NCBI GenBank assembly: GCA_037127315.1
Contig: JBBBDQ010001456.1
Span: forward strand, 1,579,501 to 1,643,500
Source: Ascarosepion bandense
Lineage: Eukaryota > Mollusca > Cephalopoda > Sepiida > Sepiidae
DNA length: 64,000 bases
Direction: 5' to 3'
Each line of letters starts with the position of its first letter. The first letter of the stretch is position 1. This document shows, one piece after another, positions 43,691-54,482 of this stretch. Below the pieces are notes generated by a model. It saw nothing but the letters and a program-made list of their open reading frames with translations, was not told where the DNA came from and did not search any database. Made by a program: the position numbers and the translations under genes.

Positions 43691-44311
43691 TTTTTCTTAT
43701 TCTTTCACAATCAGTAATCCCTTGTGTCTTAGTGTCTTTAGTACCTTTCTTAGGATGAAATTATTTAAAAAAAATTAATCCTACACCCACCAGACTACTG
43801 ATGAAGAAGTTAAACATTTTCATGATCTCCTGAAACTATATCCTATAAAGGAACACCAAATTATTGTATGCAATATGTCATTACACTTTCCATGAGATTT
43901 TGTGATGCAAGATCTCAGGAAAGCAATATTTAAGTGTTGCATAATCTGTCACACCCTGGAATAACAAATTCACAAATAAAGAATTTAGCTAAAGAAATGC
44001 AAAAATTTAAGCCTAACAAGCATTTTTAAGGAGGTGAATAATACCATCACAAGTGACAGATTAAAGCCTGCATTAATTTCAGAAATTAAGACTGCTACAT
44101 ATTTTATTGAATCTTATCCAGAATCAAACAACTCTCCATTGAATTCTGAGACAAAAATACAACAGCCAAATCTAAATATGGAAGAGTCATAAAATGGGTG
44201 GAAAAAAAAGATAAATTCATATTTTTACTATTAAAATTATGCATAAAACACACATGTGCACAATTTTTTTTATAAGAACTACATTCTCTAGGGCTGAAAG
44301 TGTGCAGTGAC
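43691..44311. other. AT-rich sequence without recognised genes
   Basis: No recognised motif. It lies between a LINE remnant and a dispersed repeat. Confidence 0.45.
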
Positions 44312-44690
44312 AGAAAAACAAATAAATAACAAGACCCCCAAAAAAGTTCTAACCATCTCTCAAAATAAATGAATAAACAGAATAAATTCGGTTGCACAGC
44401 CATATTTCAACAAACCAGAAAGCTTTCACAATAAGGATATGTGTCTGTAAGCCAATGAGAATCAAACTAGCAGTTTCAAAGTGAATCCCTAGATGTGTAT
44501 GTAGCCAGATCGAAAATCAACCAAAGCCAGAATCGATAAATAAACTTTGTTTATTCTCCATTGATGCGGTCATGTTAACATAATCAGAGCTGAAATGCGA
44601 CATTTGTACAACCAGTTAGTGATTTCAAAAAGGTACACTATTCTGCTGCATGCAAAAACATACACCATTTCTTTCTCTACCAATTTGGAT
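44312..44690. repeat. Dispersed repeat family X, copy 2
   Basis: Matches 41,095-41,450. Here extra sequence (TGTGTCTGTAAGCCAATGAG) is clearer. A longer family unit cannot be ruled out. Confidence 0.65.
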
Positions 44691-44829
44691 ACATACATAT
44701 ATAGAATGTAATTGTATATGTATGTATATATGTCCGTATATATCCACAAACCATAAACACCATAGATATAGTCAGCCTACTTGGATGTGTTGAGCCTATT
44801 CACAAGTGTTTCTATAAATGAGGCCTTGA

Positions 44830-45170
44830 CAGTGGTTTGAAACTCATTAGAATCTGACCCCCTCATTCCAATAGATAATCTGATAGAAATATTGGCATTC
44901 TGTATAAGACAACATTCTTCTAACTAGTCTGACATTAAACAACAGAAAGCAGGCTTGGTTTGTCATCACCATTGTCTCCAGTGATGACAAACATATCCAT
45001 GGAATGCTTTAGGAGAATAGCTATATGAACGACAGAACTAAAGCCAACAGTTTGGCTTAGATATGTAGATAACACCATACTCTGGCTGCACCAGGAAGCT
45101 GTAGAAATATTGATTACCACCTTGTGGGATGAAGTTGAAATAATAGACAGTGAGCATCACTGGAAAATAT
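44830..45170 (+). pseudogene. Penelope-like reverse transcriptase fragment
   Basis: Frames combine to give SPVMTNISMECFRR (near 44,970-45,010) and KPTVWLRYVDNTILWLHQEA (45,045-45,105), the catalytic block of Penelope-like RT, with Asn where the second Asp of the YVDD box is expected. Stops separate the pieces, so the copy is dead. Confidence 0.65.
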
Positions 45171-45374
45171 GAAAACTTAGGGAATCAGTGCATATGTTAA
45201 ACTACAAAATCTAAGCTGGCCAAACATAGTAATGAATACAATATGGGAACCAGAAATACACAGAAAATCATAAATAAAATAATTATAGGAAAAAAATAAT
45301 AATAATAATATGAGCTCTGGTAAAATATGTTTACTGAGACATTAAGTTTATAAGTCCGAAAAATTCACTCACTA
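45171..45374. repeat. Sequence shared with 48,060-48,210 (reverse orientation)
   Basis: AAGCTGGCCAAACATAGTAA, GGGAACCAG, AATATGAGCTCT and TACTGAGACATTAAG-TT have counterparts on the minus strand at 48,060-48,210. In both places it follows a Penelope-like fragment, so it may be the 3' part of that element. Confidence 0.55.
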
Positions 45375-45860
45375 GTGTCACCAAGAACACATTTCAAAAG
45401 CTGAACAGGGTATTGAGAGACAGGATATCTGTCTTTCTATATGGCAGTGAATGTTGGGCAATCTCAAAGATAAAGGAGACTCAAAGCAACAGATATGTGG
45501 TTCTACAGAAGGATGCTGAGGATGTCATGGACCGAACATGTGAGCAACAACAAGGTTTTGGATAGAATACAAATGAAAAGGAAACTTATATTTAGCATGA
45601 AAAAGAGACAGCTGAGGTTACTGAGACATGTAATGAGGAAGGAGGGATTGGAAAATCTAATACTTACAGGATGAATAGGGGAAAACAGCACAAGACATAC
45701 TTGATAGGCTTGAGCAGGTGGATGGCAAAGTGGTGTTTGGAAGAGATACCAAGAGAAAAAATGTTAAGAGTGACAAGAGATAGGGTCAAGTGGAAATCCA
45801 TGATCACTCATGTCCTTTCAGGACATGGCACATAAAGAAGTGTCACCAAGGACACATGGC
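45375..45860 (+). pseudogene. RTE LINE, C-terminal end
   Basis: Text in two frames: KNTFQKLNRVLRDRI, LYGSECWAIS, then WFYRRMLRMSW-like text near 45,495 and RQLRLLRHVMRKEGLENLI near 45,610-45,660, ending LVKWKSMITH-like text and a stop near 45,833. It parallels the RTE copy at 53.7 kb and carries the element's 3' end. It is decayed. Confidence 0.7.
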
Positions 45861-45894
45861 TTGTGAATAAAAGCATTGGTTGATTGATCCAAAA

Positions 45895-46140
45895 AGTGAC
45901 TTGACCCAGTGAGTTGTGAGTTCAATCCCTGGCATCAATGGAGAGAACAAAACTTATTAACATGAACTAGTTAAGATATAAGATATTATACATGAAATTA
46001 AAACAATCTACCCCATGAACTAAATAAAGGGTTTGGTTCAAATATCAACTGAAGGAGGTCGAAACGTGACAGTAAAAATGAGGACAACAACCCGAGCAAA
46101 GTAAATAGTATAAATAATTACAATACCTCATCTCAAAAAT
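45895..46140 (+). mobile_element. tRNA-derived SINE, truncated copy
   Basis: Starts within the A/B box region (CCAGTGAGTTGTGAGTTCAATCCC; B box near 45,919-45,929) and continues to GAAGGAGGTCGAAACGTGAC and AAAAATGAGGACAACAACCC, as in the copy at 47.7 kb. The 5' part is shortened. Confidence 0.65.
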
Positions 46141-46310
46141 ATAGATAGTAATTGTGAGTTCAATCCCTGTGATCATGTATTTGGACTTAGGGTGAGAAAT
46201 AACTGAGCAGTACTAAAAATAGGAAGTAAAATAAGAGATTAAATAAAGGGTTCATTTAAAAATTCCCTGTTGATTACCTGGATCGATATACACCTGAATG
46301 TTGGAGAACA
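46141..46310 (+). mobile_element. Second truncated SINE copy, adjacent
   Basis: Begins with TTGTGAGTTCAATCCCTG (B box) and continues with GAGAAATAACTGAGCAG and AAATAAAGGGTT-ATTTAAAAATTCC, the middle of the same SINE family. It follows the previous copy directly, in the same orientation. Confidence 0.6.
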
Positions 46311-47734
46311 CAATAGCTAAAATATTGTAAGGTCAATAGTCTGCTTGTCAGTAATAGTAAGTATTTTTGTATTAAATTTATTTTTTGCTAGATTAATGAA
46401 ATAGTTAAGTAACTGTATCTGATGTTTTTAAATAGAGGTTTATGCAAGTATAGGATTATGGTTGTTTTTATTTTTGTTTGAATTTTGTTGGATTGTTTTT
46501 GTAAGAGACATTAAGTAGGGATGAGCAGGTAAGTGACTTTTTGTTGGAATTCTCATCACTTTCATGAAATCATCCATCATTGATTTTTTTTTTTTTTTGT
46601 AAGAGTGGCATACTCAGTCATATGTTTCCTGTTTCCTTAACTGGTGATTTGATATTTTTTTTAGATATTCCAGCATTTGATATTTTTAAAATATTCATTG
46701 CAACTCAACAATAACAGAGCATCATTCACATTTTAAAACTTCACAAACCATTTTATAAGAATCATTGATTCTAATAAAATCCTCAGTCATCTTTGCTTCT
46801 GCTGCTGTTTTATCTAACTTGAAAAGGAATAACATAAAGTGTTATACATGTATTTTGTTGACCACATTTGTTTTTCAATATAAGATAAATGAATTCTGAA
46901 TATAAGGAACACTCAAAACCTCTTTTCAGCTATATATTCAGTCTGTATTTTTTTTTTAAAGTGATTGTTAGGAATCTTTTTAATACCATTGTACTATTTC
47001 TCTATTATATTTAAAGTATATTTGTGGAGCATAATTTTGTTTTGTTGGAGAGCCAAGTTCAAATTCTAGTTGAATTAATTGTATTCACTTATGCACAAAT
47101 ATCCTTGGGAATTCATTTCTTCTCCCTCCAGCTATGGGTTGAATAGCAGGGCAGGTTGGATTCTATAGCATTGGTTGACAACCAGTCTACAGCAGAAAGT
47201 AATTGCAAGAAAAATCTTCTGCCCAGTCAGTTAAGGATTGAAAGAGATATGATCACCCAAGCATGTATTACGTATGGCACTTAACTAACTGAATTTTGTT
47301 ATAAGGATTGTAAATTTTTATAGTTGATTCTTCTGAGAAGGAAGTGGGAGTATACGAGTAAAAAATTAACAGAAGTTTCTGGACTTTCTTTTTTAACTCA
47401 GAAAAATCTCAGAATTATTTTTTATCTGGTAAAATTATAATGGAGGTAATGGGGTTGTTATGTATCCTTTTGTGTGAATTTTTTTTTCTTTTGCATGGTC
47501 AGGTATGAGATTGAAGGTTTGTTCTTTCATTTGGGTAATTGCTGATGTTTGCTATTGTTTTATTCTAGATGGGCTCTCAATACTTATGCAATCCTGTAAA
47601 GCCTTATTACTAACAGTTTATTTCTAGACATCATCTGCTCATTATAAACTTTAAAATCTACAGATATTCAACTTATTATTGAAATTTAATAAATCTTTCT
47701 CTACTTATCACATGAATAACTACATTTATTTCTA
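46311..47734. other. AT-rich sequence without recognised genes
   Basis: No coding motif. Near 47,055-47,065 a GTTCAAATTCT resembles a pol III B box, but no A box precedes it, so no RNA gene is called. Confidence 0.45.
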
Positions 47735-48052
47735 AAAAGAGCTTTTAATAAATTTAAAAGATTTCCACTGTTTACATTGTTCAAACTATTGTCCTCATCT
47801 TTATTGCCATGTTTACAATGTTTCGGCTGTTGTACACTCCAGCCTTCTTCAGGTGCTAGGAATTTCAAACTGAACCCTTTATTACAATTATTGGGGTATA
47901 TCATTCTCATACCATATGTGATGTCCCTTCAGGTAGCCATGTAATTATCTCCATTTAACAACTCTCTAAGTTATTTGTTCACCACTGCTGTAGTCTGGTA
48001 TTGAACTCACAACTCATTGGAACTAACCACCATCTATATCCACTGGGCTGTG
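47735..48052 (-). mobile_element. tRNA-derived SINE, best-preserved copy
   Basis: On the minus strand the A box CAGCCCAGTGG is at 48,050-48,040 and the B box GAGTTCAATAC at 48,008-47,998, in correct spacing. The body continues to AGCACCTGAAGAAGGCTGG, CAGCCGAAACATTGT and GGCAATAAAGATGAGGACAA. The right side adjoins a Penelope-like remnant. Confidence 0.8.
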
Positions 48053-48059
48053 TGAATTT

Positions 48060-48625
48060 TTGGGAATTACAAACCTAATGTCTCAGTAACCTTTTTTGTT
48101 TTGTTTTTTTTACAAGAGCTCATATTGCAATCTTTGATGCTAATGATTTTCTCTAGCACTTCATATTACTGGTTCCTATATAGTATTCATTTCTATGCTT
48201 GATCAGCTTAGGAGATTTTTGAAGCTGGGCATATGCATAACCCTATCACATAGGGTCAACAGATTGAAGCTGTTTTCTGAGAACTGTTATCCTCATGCAC
48301 CCTCCCTTCCACATTTGTTGAAGTTGTTATGTGCCTTAGATAATTGTTACATTATAGGGTACTGCTTATACTGATCATTTCCTGTTCATATGTCTCTGGA
48401 TCGCTGCTTATGACTTTTGCTTAATCTTGCAGGCAATGGACAATCCCTTTCTTTACATTTATGGGTAGTGGGAGTTGTCTGGTGATTGTTGGCTTGCAGT
48501 ATATGGATGTCTTGAACCTCCTCTCTGTTTGAGATATTAACAAAAAACTAGCATTCTTGGATGTAGTAATATCTCAAGAGAGTCATTCAACTAAACAGAT
48601 CAACATAAAACTGAAACAACTTAAA
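48060..48625 (-). pseudogene. Penelope-like element fragment with a 29-bp microinversion
   Basis: Minus-strand frames read RRFKTSIYCKPTITRQLPLP (near 48,440-48,510), VKKGIVHCLQD, VISSDPETYEQEMISISSTL (near 48,360-48,420) and further degenerate text, as at the end of Penelope-like RT. Immediately upstream, INKKLAFLDVVIS is encoded on the plus strand: a 29-bp segment (48,539-48,567) lies inverted between 10-bp inverted repeats. Flipping it back restores one continuous minus-strand frame in this region. Confidence 0.65.
48530..48577. repeat. 10-bp inverted repeats bounding the microinversion
   Basis: TTGAGATATT (48,529-48,538) and AATATCTCAA (48,568-48,577) are exact reverse complements on each side of the 29-bp segment. 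Confidence 0.75.
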
Positions 48626-48741
48626 TATTTTTTTTTTATATATAATCATATCGCCCCAAACAAGGCATTTTACTGCCACTGTTTTGCAGGGGGTTACATA
48701 GAAGGAAGGTTATGAGAAAGAGTGACAGGTTATATGGGGTG

Positions 48742-50348
48742 TCAGGAAGTGGGTAAGAGAAGGATGAGAATACTGATGTGAGTGAAGTAAACAGAGTAAG
48801 GAGCATGAGAGAGAGGATGCTGGTTAGTGAGATAGGAGATGACTACTGACTTTACATTTAAATTCTTGGAGATTGTAGCTGTCGGGGAAGCAAGTAAATG
48901 GAAGGGAAAGTTCATCAGAGCAGAAGCCATAAAAGAGAAGAGACACAGGGAAGCCATATTGTGCCAGTGAGAAAGTGACTGTATCTGAGCTACCAAGTTG
49001 GGATCGATCACATTACAGATTCTCCATTAGATTTTGTCAAGGACCCCTAGGGGGATAGCAGGAGCACCAGACCAAATATGGCAAATGGTAGATTTATATA
49101 TGTGCAGAATTGTTTCAGACGGGAAAAACTTCCTGGCTCTACACAGAGAATCGACTTTCTTAGCAGCAGATTTAGCTATGGATTCTATATAGTCATTCCA
49201 CTTGAGGTCTGTTGTGAGAGTTAAGCTGAGGAAGCCCAGTGTTTTGCTTTCAGGGAGATTAGCCTGATCCATGCTAATGAGGAGTAGGAGTGATTGTCTG
49301 TGATGGTTAATAGATAGCAGCTTCGTTTTGGAAGCATTCAAATTCAAGAGCCATTTCTTACCTCAGTCCACCACAGACCGAAGGTCCTTTTCAAGCTCGG
49401 CAGTATATATGCCTACTTGGGATCTTATTACATCTAGGAGATCATTAATATAGATAAGGAAAAGCATAGAACCTAGAATAGAGCCTTGAGGGACATCTGC
49501 GTTTGCATGATAGCATTGGGAAGCATGTCAATACTACCTTCATTGTGCAATTTGAAAGTAATGACTGGATAAAGTCAAACACTTGTTCAGTTATACCATA
49601 GCCTCACAGCTTGCGTAGAAGGCCAGCATGCCAGACTGTCAAATGCTTTGGAGATATCTAGGACAACAGTTTGGGCTTCGCCATTCTTGTTGAGAGCCTG
49701 GTGTATATACTCAGTGATGGCTGTGAGCATATCAGCAGTGAACCTGGTGAAGTGGAAACCATACTGTTTGTCAGAGAATAGTCTGTAGGCTGTGAGATGT
49801 TGAACCACCTCGGCATTAATGATGGCTCTGAACACTTTGCCAAAAATCGATTAGAGGCTGATAGGGCAATAATTAGAGGGGTCAGAAAGTTCACCAGTGG
49901 TTTTATATATTGGAACCATGGAGAAGGACTTCCAGCAGGAAGGAAAGCAAGAAGCAGAGAAGCAGTAGTTATAGAGTTTGGAGAGAACAGAGGAGAGTTC
50001 AGGGAAACATTTCTTCAGGAAAATGATTGGGATTCTGTCACTGCTGCTTGCTTTATGATAGTCAAGCTTTGAAATTATGTTAGAGACCACTGAGGGAGTA
50101 ATATGGATGTCATTCAGTTGGGCCTCAGTTCGGGGTGGGAAGTCAGGTACAGATACTCCAGACGAGTTCAGAGTCAAGTTGGTGGAGAATCTGTGAGCGA
50201 AGCACTCAGCCTTGTCTGTTGCAGAGGTAAGGACCTCAGATTCATTGATTAGAGGGGGGATTGAGAGTTTGCTATTGTTTAGTACATTTTTGCAGAGCCT
50301 CCAGTAGTCTTTGGAACCAAACTTACGGAATGCTATGTGCTGCTTCAT
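48742..50348 (-). pseudogene. Jockey-type LINE reverse transcriptase, four broken pieces
   Basis: Pieces at 50,348-49,851, 49,835-49,587, 49,347-49,027 and 49,011-48,742. They hold FGSKDYWRLCKNVLN, SCWKSFSMVPIYK, KQYGFHFTRFTADML, LDISKAFDS (motif A), NASKTKLLSINHH and LTTDLKWNDYIESIAKSAAK. The catalytic YADD region, expected near 49,400-49,580, is disrupted. The piece with SCWKS shows the Trp that has become TGA in the plus copy. Confidence 0.75.
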
Positions 50349-50530
50349 TCTGGCTGCAAACAGAAACTTAGCTTCTTTAAGTATCTTCTTGTACTCATTG
50401 CGAGCAGAGGCAAAGAGGCACCTGTTAAGGTTCGACGTGTGACTCCAATAAAGCTGGAAGAAGTGATTTTGATGGGCAATGGCAGCTGAGCAAGTGGGGG
50501 AGAACCAAGAGGATGAGTGGGATTTAAGTT

Positions 50531-51463
50531 TTAACTTCCTGGCTGGGATGAAAGCTTTGATGTCAGCCTTAACTCAAGAAGAGACCTCAGCTGCACAGTC
50601 TTCAACAGGAAGACTAAAGACTTTGTTCCAAGGGACGTCCCACAGAAAATTGTGGAATGAGTCCCAATCAGCTCTTTGATAGCAGTAAGATATTCTGCTC
50701 GTATCAGGTTCTTGGATGGAGTGGGAGTGGAAGGGATGTTAACAGAAACCACCGCATGGTCAGAGTTTCCGAGGGGGCAGAGTTGTTTAATATTGCAAGA
50801 GTCAGGGATGGAAGTAAAATAGAGATCTGGCAGTGAGTCAGGTCCATTGAGGTTATTAGAGAAACATGTGGGGAACTCCATCACTTACATAAGGGACTGA
50901 GTGATTGAAAAATTCATGGTGTGGACACCAGCAAGATCTGTGACAGAGTTTTTCAGCCACTTGGCGTGTTGGGTGTTAAAGTTGCCAAACAAATATATGA
51001 GCAGATGGATGAGAGGAAATGGCCTTGTCAATATTATTGGAGATACTGTCAAGAATGGAACAATTAGGAGATGAGGGGAGTGGTAGAGAAAGAAGAGATA
51101 GCTAACTGAGCTTAGTAGGGAGAGATGGAAACACATATAAAAATGATCTAGGGATTCAAGAGAGATCACTCTAGCTAAAGGGAGGCGTTCACTGATATAA
51201 ACACCAAGCCCATGCATGTGGACATTGGGGTCTTTCCTGAAGAGGGGAAGGTAACCAGAGATGTAGAATTCAGAAGAGAGGATAGAAGGATCAAGGTCAA
51301 TTTTACAGAGGGCTAGGATGTCAGGTGAGTTGACTTGGAGGAAAGATTCAACACTGTAAAAGTTGGTGCGTATACCTCGTATGTTAGCAAAGGAGATATT
51401 GATGGGTTTGGGTGTTTTTAGGTTAGCTGGTTTAGATTTGCTTTTATGATAGTGTGTATTCAT
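50531..51463 (-). pseudogene. Jockey-type LINE endonuclease
   Basis: Starts MNTHYHKSKSKPANLKTPK at 51,463. ISFANIRGIRTNFYSVESFL is the start of the endonuclease fold; LGVYISERLPLAR follows; FGNFNTQHAKWL stands for the GDFN motif (Asp lost); then a frameshift near 50,885 and CPLGNSDHAVVSV (SDH motif). The nuclease nicks target DNA to start copying. Confidence 0.75.
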
Positions 51464-51935
51464 GAAATTTTTATTAAGAGAGAGGCCTAGAATAGAATCA
51501 GTCAGTCACTGTATGCAGCATGTGTGGGAGGGAAACTAGTGCAGACTGCAGCATAATGTGGCCTCAGGGTTGCCCACCGGAGGTTCATGCAGGGACACCC
51601 ATCCATGCATGACAGGGCACTACATATAACACTGATATTATTCAACTGTTGATCAGAGCAGCCTCTCATAACACTATGCACAAGTTCAGGCTCCTAACTA
51701 CCAGTTGGAAGCAGCAACCAAGAAACCAACCAAGAAACCAACCCTGTATCCTCAGAATGAACAGACATTGCCACCATCCACAAACACTGCAAAAAGCTTG
51801 TGAGAGCACTAGGACTAGGATTGAAGGAGAGAAAAGAAACCGGTAACCCCTTCCTAAACAAGGCATACACTTCTACTCCTGTTCAAAAGAAGAGGGAGGA
51901 GTGTGAAGGGTTTATCGACTCCAATTAAAAAAAAA
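51464..51935 (-). other. 5' untranslated region of the Jockey-type LINE
   Basis: Minus text begins near 51,935 with AATTGGAGTCGATAAACCC and includes CACACTCCTCCC, TTGAACAGGAG, CCTTGTTTAGG and ACCGGTTTC, blocks also found at the head of the short repeats at 5.9 and 60.8 kb. On the plus strand, 51,720-51,735 holds a small direct repeat AACCAACCAAGAAACCAACC. Confidence 0.6.
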
Positions 51936-53683
51936 AAATTAATTAATTTTTAACTTAGTATAAGTCGAAAGAAGTCTTCTTAGCCAATAGTTTTGCAGTA
52001 TCTCCACCCAATGCCCATTAAGGAAAACTCAAGATAAATGAAAAGGCTTTGAAAGTGCTAGCTCATATTTTTAAATATAACCACTGCTATGAAAATGACA
52101 AAATATTAAATGTGTTGTACAGTAGGTAAATAAAATACATTCCCAAAATTTAAAAAACCCACCAAAAGAAAACAATATTATATGCATATATATATATTAC
52201 TAGCATCATAACTCGGCATAGCCTGTGCAACTCAGAACATTTTAATTTCTTCAGCGGATGAAACAAATATGTTTAAATTCGCTGCAGACACTTAAAATAT
52301 AATCTATATATATATATATATACAAGACAATCTGTCAGTCTGTGTGTGACTGTTCCCTATGCACACCTATATTTTTTAATATTTCTTTTGTTTCAAAATT
52401 ACGGGGAAAAATATTCACATTTTTTTGTTGCCCAAATGAATTTTTAAAACGTCGGAATAAAAATTAAATATAAAGGCTCATTTTTTTTTAATAAAAAGAT
52501 ATTCTAGTCATGTTTGACATGTGTGATTTGATTTCTGTGATGTAATTCAGCAACCATCTTAGATGTTAGATGTTTTACGGATATAAAACGTCGGAATAAA
52601 AATTAAATATAAAGGCTCATTTTTTTTTTTTTAACCAGTAATGTAGTCTTAAGTTCCTTCAGACCACCATGGTTACCATCTAGATTACTCCTCAATCATT
52701 AACGAGGCACAGTTCCACTCAGCTGGTGTTTTCTGTTCCTGACCATTCACATCTCTGCCACATTGTGTTTTTGATCTCAGAGGTTGAGATGAAGCAAACT
52801 TGAAGTACAGCTGAAAGTTACACAAAAAAGTAAAAATAGAATCCTTTGGGATAAAGAATTAACTCAGGTTAAAAATATAATGATTTGGTTTATACAGTTG
52901 TTATAACCCTTCCTATCTAAAACAGGGACCCTCTTCAGAGTCTGCAGCGTGTGTTAGCAGTAACTGAAATTTCTAAGTTCTGGTCTCTCTGCTGGCACAA
53001 GGTTTTGATCAAGAGGTCTCTCTGTCTCTTGTCTTCTCTCGATCTCTTCTGTCAAATCTCTTCTAAACTCTTCTGGTCTTCTGTGATCTTATCTACGCTT
53101 TTGAATTTTTCTATCTTCTGGGTTGACACAAGATCTTAGTCACGAGGTCTCCCAATCTGGTCTTTTCTCCATTTTTCATCTCAATCTTACCTGTCAGCTG
53201 TCCAAAATCTCCAACTTATATGGAGTCCTGCATCTAGCAGGGCTGGTTTACCAGGGTTTGTGTTTGTTTGTATTCTACCCTTGCATCATCCATATCCTAA
53301 AATTCCATATTCTCAAAGTATCTTTACTCAAGTGGTTTACCAAATTTAGGGTTGTCTAGCCCCTTCTGAGAGTGGTCAGAGGAATCAAGTCACACCTTTT
53401 TAGTTCAACTCCTTTCACGCTTAATGTCACACTACTGCTCTACATGGGTAATGTTAATCTCTCTCTTTCTACTCCCACCTTCTCAGCAACTAACCATAAC
53501 CTGCTTCCTGTAACAAATACAACTTACAAAGTGTGTGGGATTTTCAGTTGTTAGTCCTTCTTTGTCTTGAGATGAATTATAAGGAACTAATATATCAGGC
53601 TGGCTTCTATCTCATAGGAGATACTGCTCTTCTGGGTGGCTGATTTAAAACAGATTTCATTTTTCTTGGCTTTTTTTTTTAAT
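51936..53683. other. Intergenic stretch with direct repeats
   Basis: No gene recognised. A 45-bp direct repeat lies at 52,447-52,491 and 52,586-52,630. A (TA)n run lies at 52,305-52,321. The part at 52,970-53,200 has a diverged duplication (CTGGCACAAGGTTTTGATCA against TTGACACAAGATCTTAGTCA). The TA-rich text before 52,330 could be the end of a Helitron-like element, but this is unsupported. Confidence 0.5.
52447..52630. repeat. 45-bp direct repeat, spacer about 94 bp
   Basis: AAAACGTCGGAATAAAAATT followed by AAATATAAAGGCTCATT and T-runs occurs at 52,447 and again at 52,586. The copies appear identical apart from T-run length. Confidence 0.85.
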
Positions 53684-54465
53684 CAAGAGAAATCATAATC
53701 CTTCTGTAGAACCACATTTCAGTTGTTTCAAGTTTTTCCTTCATCTTTGACAATATTGTCCAGCATTCACTGCCATATTGAAGAACTGACATCACATAGC
53801 AATCCAGTACTCTCTTCTTTGTTTTTAATGAAAGTTTCCTGTCTCTTAATACTTTACTCAGCTTCCGGAATGTGTCCTTTGCCATGTCAATTCACCTTTG
53901 AATCTCTGGGTTGCACTTTCCATCTTCTGTTAGAACACTTCCCAGGTATTTAAATTTTTGTACCTGGTTGATTTTAGTATCCCCTATCTGTATTTGGCAT
54001 TTTGGGCTGCTCTTTTTTGCTGATGACCATGTATTCGGTTTTCTTGCAGTTTATTTATAGTCTTTTTTTGTCACTCTCTTCAGATACCTTCTGTAGGAGG
54101 TCTTGTAGTTTCCTTTCCGTGTCTGCAAGCAGCACTGTATCATCTGCATACCTTATGTTGTTCAAATTGTGGCCTCTGATGACAAATCCTGGTATAACAT
54201 CGAGGGTCCTCAAAATATTCTCACTGTACAAGTTGAATAGATCTAGTGAAACAACACATCCTTGTCTTACACTCCTTTCTATCTTTGTATATCTGCTGAA
54301 TTTGTTATCTGCCTGTATGCAGGCAGTTTGCTGCCAGTAGAGATTCATGATTACTCTTATATCATTCCAAAATATGTTGAGGCTGCTGAGCATCTCCATC
54401 AATTCTTTGTAGCGCATTTTGTCGAATGCCTTTGGATAATTGATAAAGCATAGGAACAAGTTCTT
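53684..54465 (-). pseudogene. RTE LINE, RT core to C-terminus (3' half)
   Basis: Minus frames: NLFLCFINYPKAFDKMRY (motif A, 54,420-54,465), NLYWQQTACIQADNKF, VRQGCVVSLDLFNLYSE, IRYADDTVLLAD (catalytic box, near 54,150), then FRKLSKVLRDRKLSLKTKKR and LQYGSECWTI near 53,770-53,870. One frame is open from 54,459 to 54,055 and another from 53,885 to 53,679. It begins about where the 5' half at 59,555 ends, so both may be parts of one RTE copy split by a 5-kb insertion. Confidence 0.8.
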
Positions 54466-54482
54466 CTAATAATAATAATAGG

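Larger units (their letters stand above)
48626..51935 (-). mobile_element. Jockey-type LINE, nearly full length, degenerate
   Basis: Runs right to left with the 3' tail at 48,626-48,720 (minus text CCTTGTTTGGGGCGATATGA), coding from 51,463 to about 48,742 in six or more frames, and a 5' untranslated region to about 51,935. It is the only copy here with the element's head. It is broken by many indels and is older than the plus copy at 54.5 kb. Confidence 0.8.

Noticed and set aside
47055..47065. Possible pol III B box (GTTCAAATTCT)
   Set aside because: No A box at suitable distance and no repeat relatives in the window.
52305..52330. Helitron 5' end suggested by TCTATATATATA
   Set aside because: No Helitron 3' end (hairpin plus CTRR) could be paired with it, and simple TA repeats are common here.
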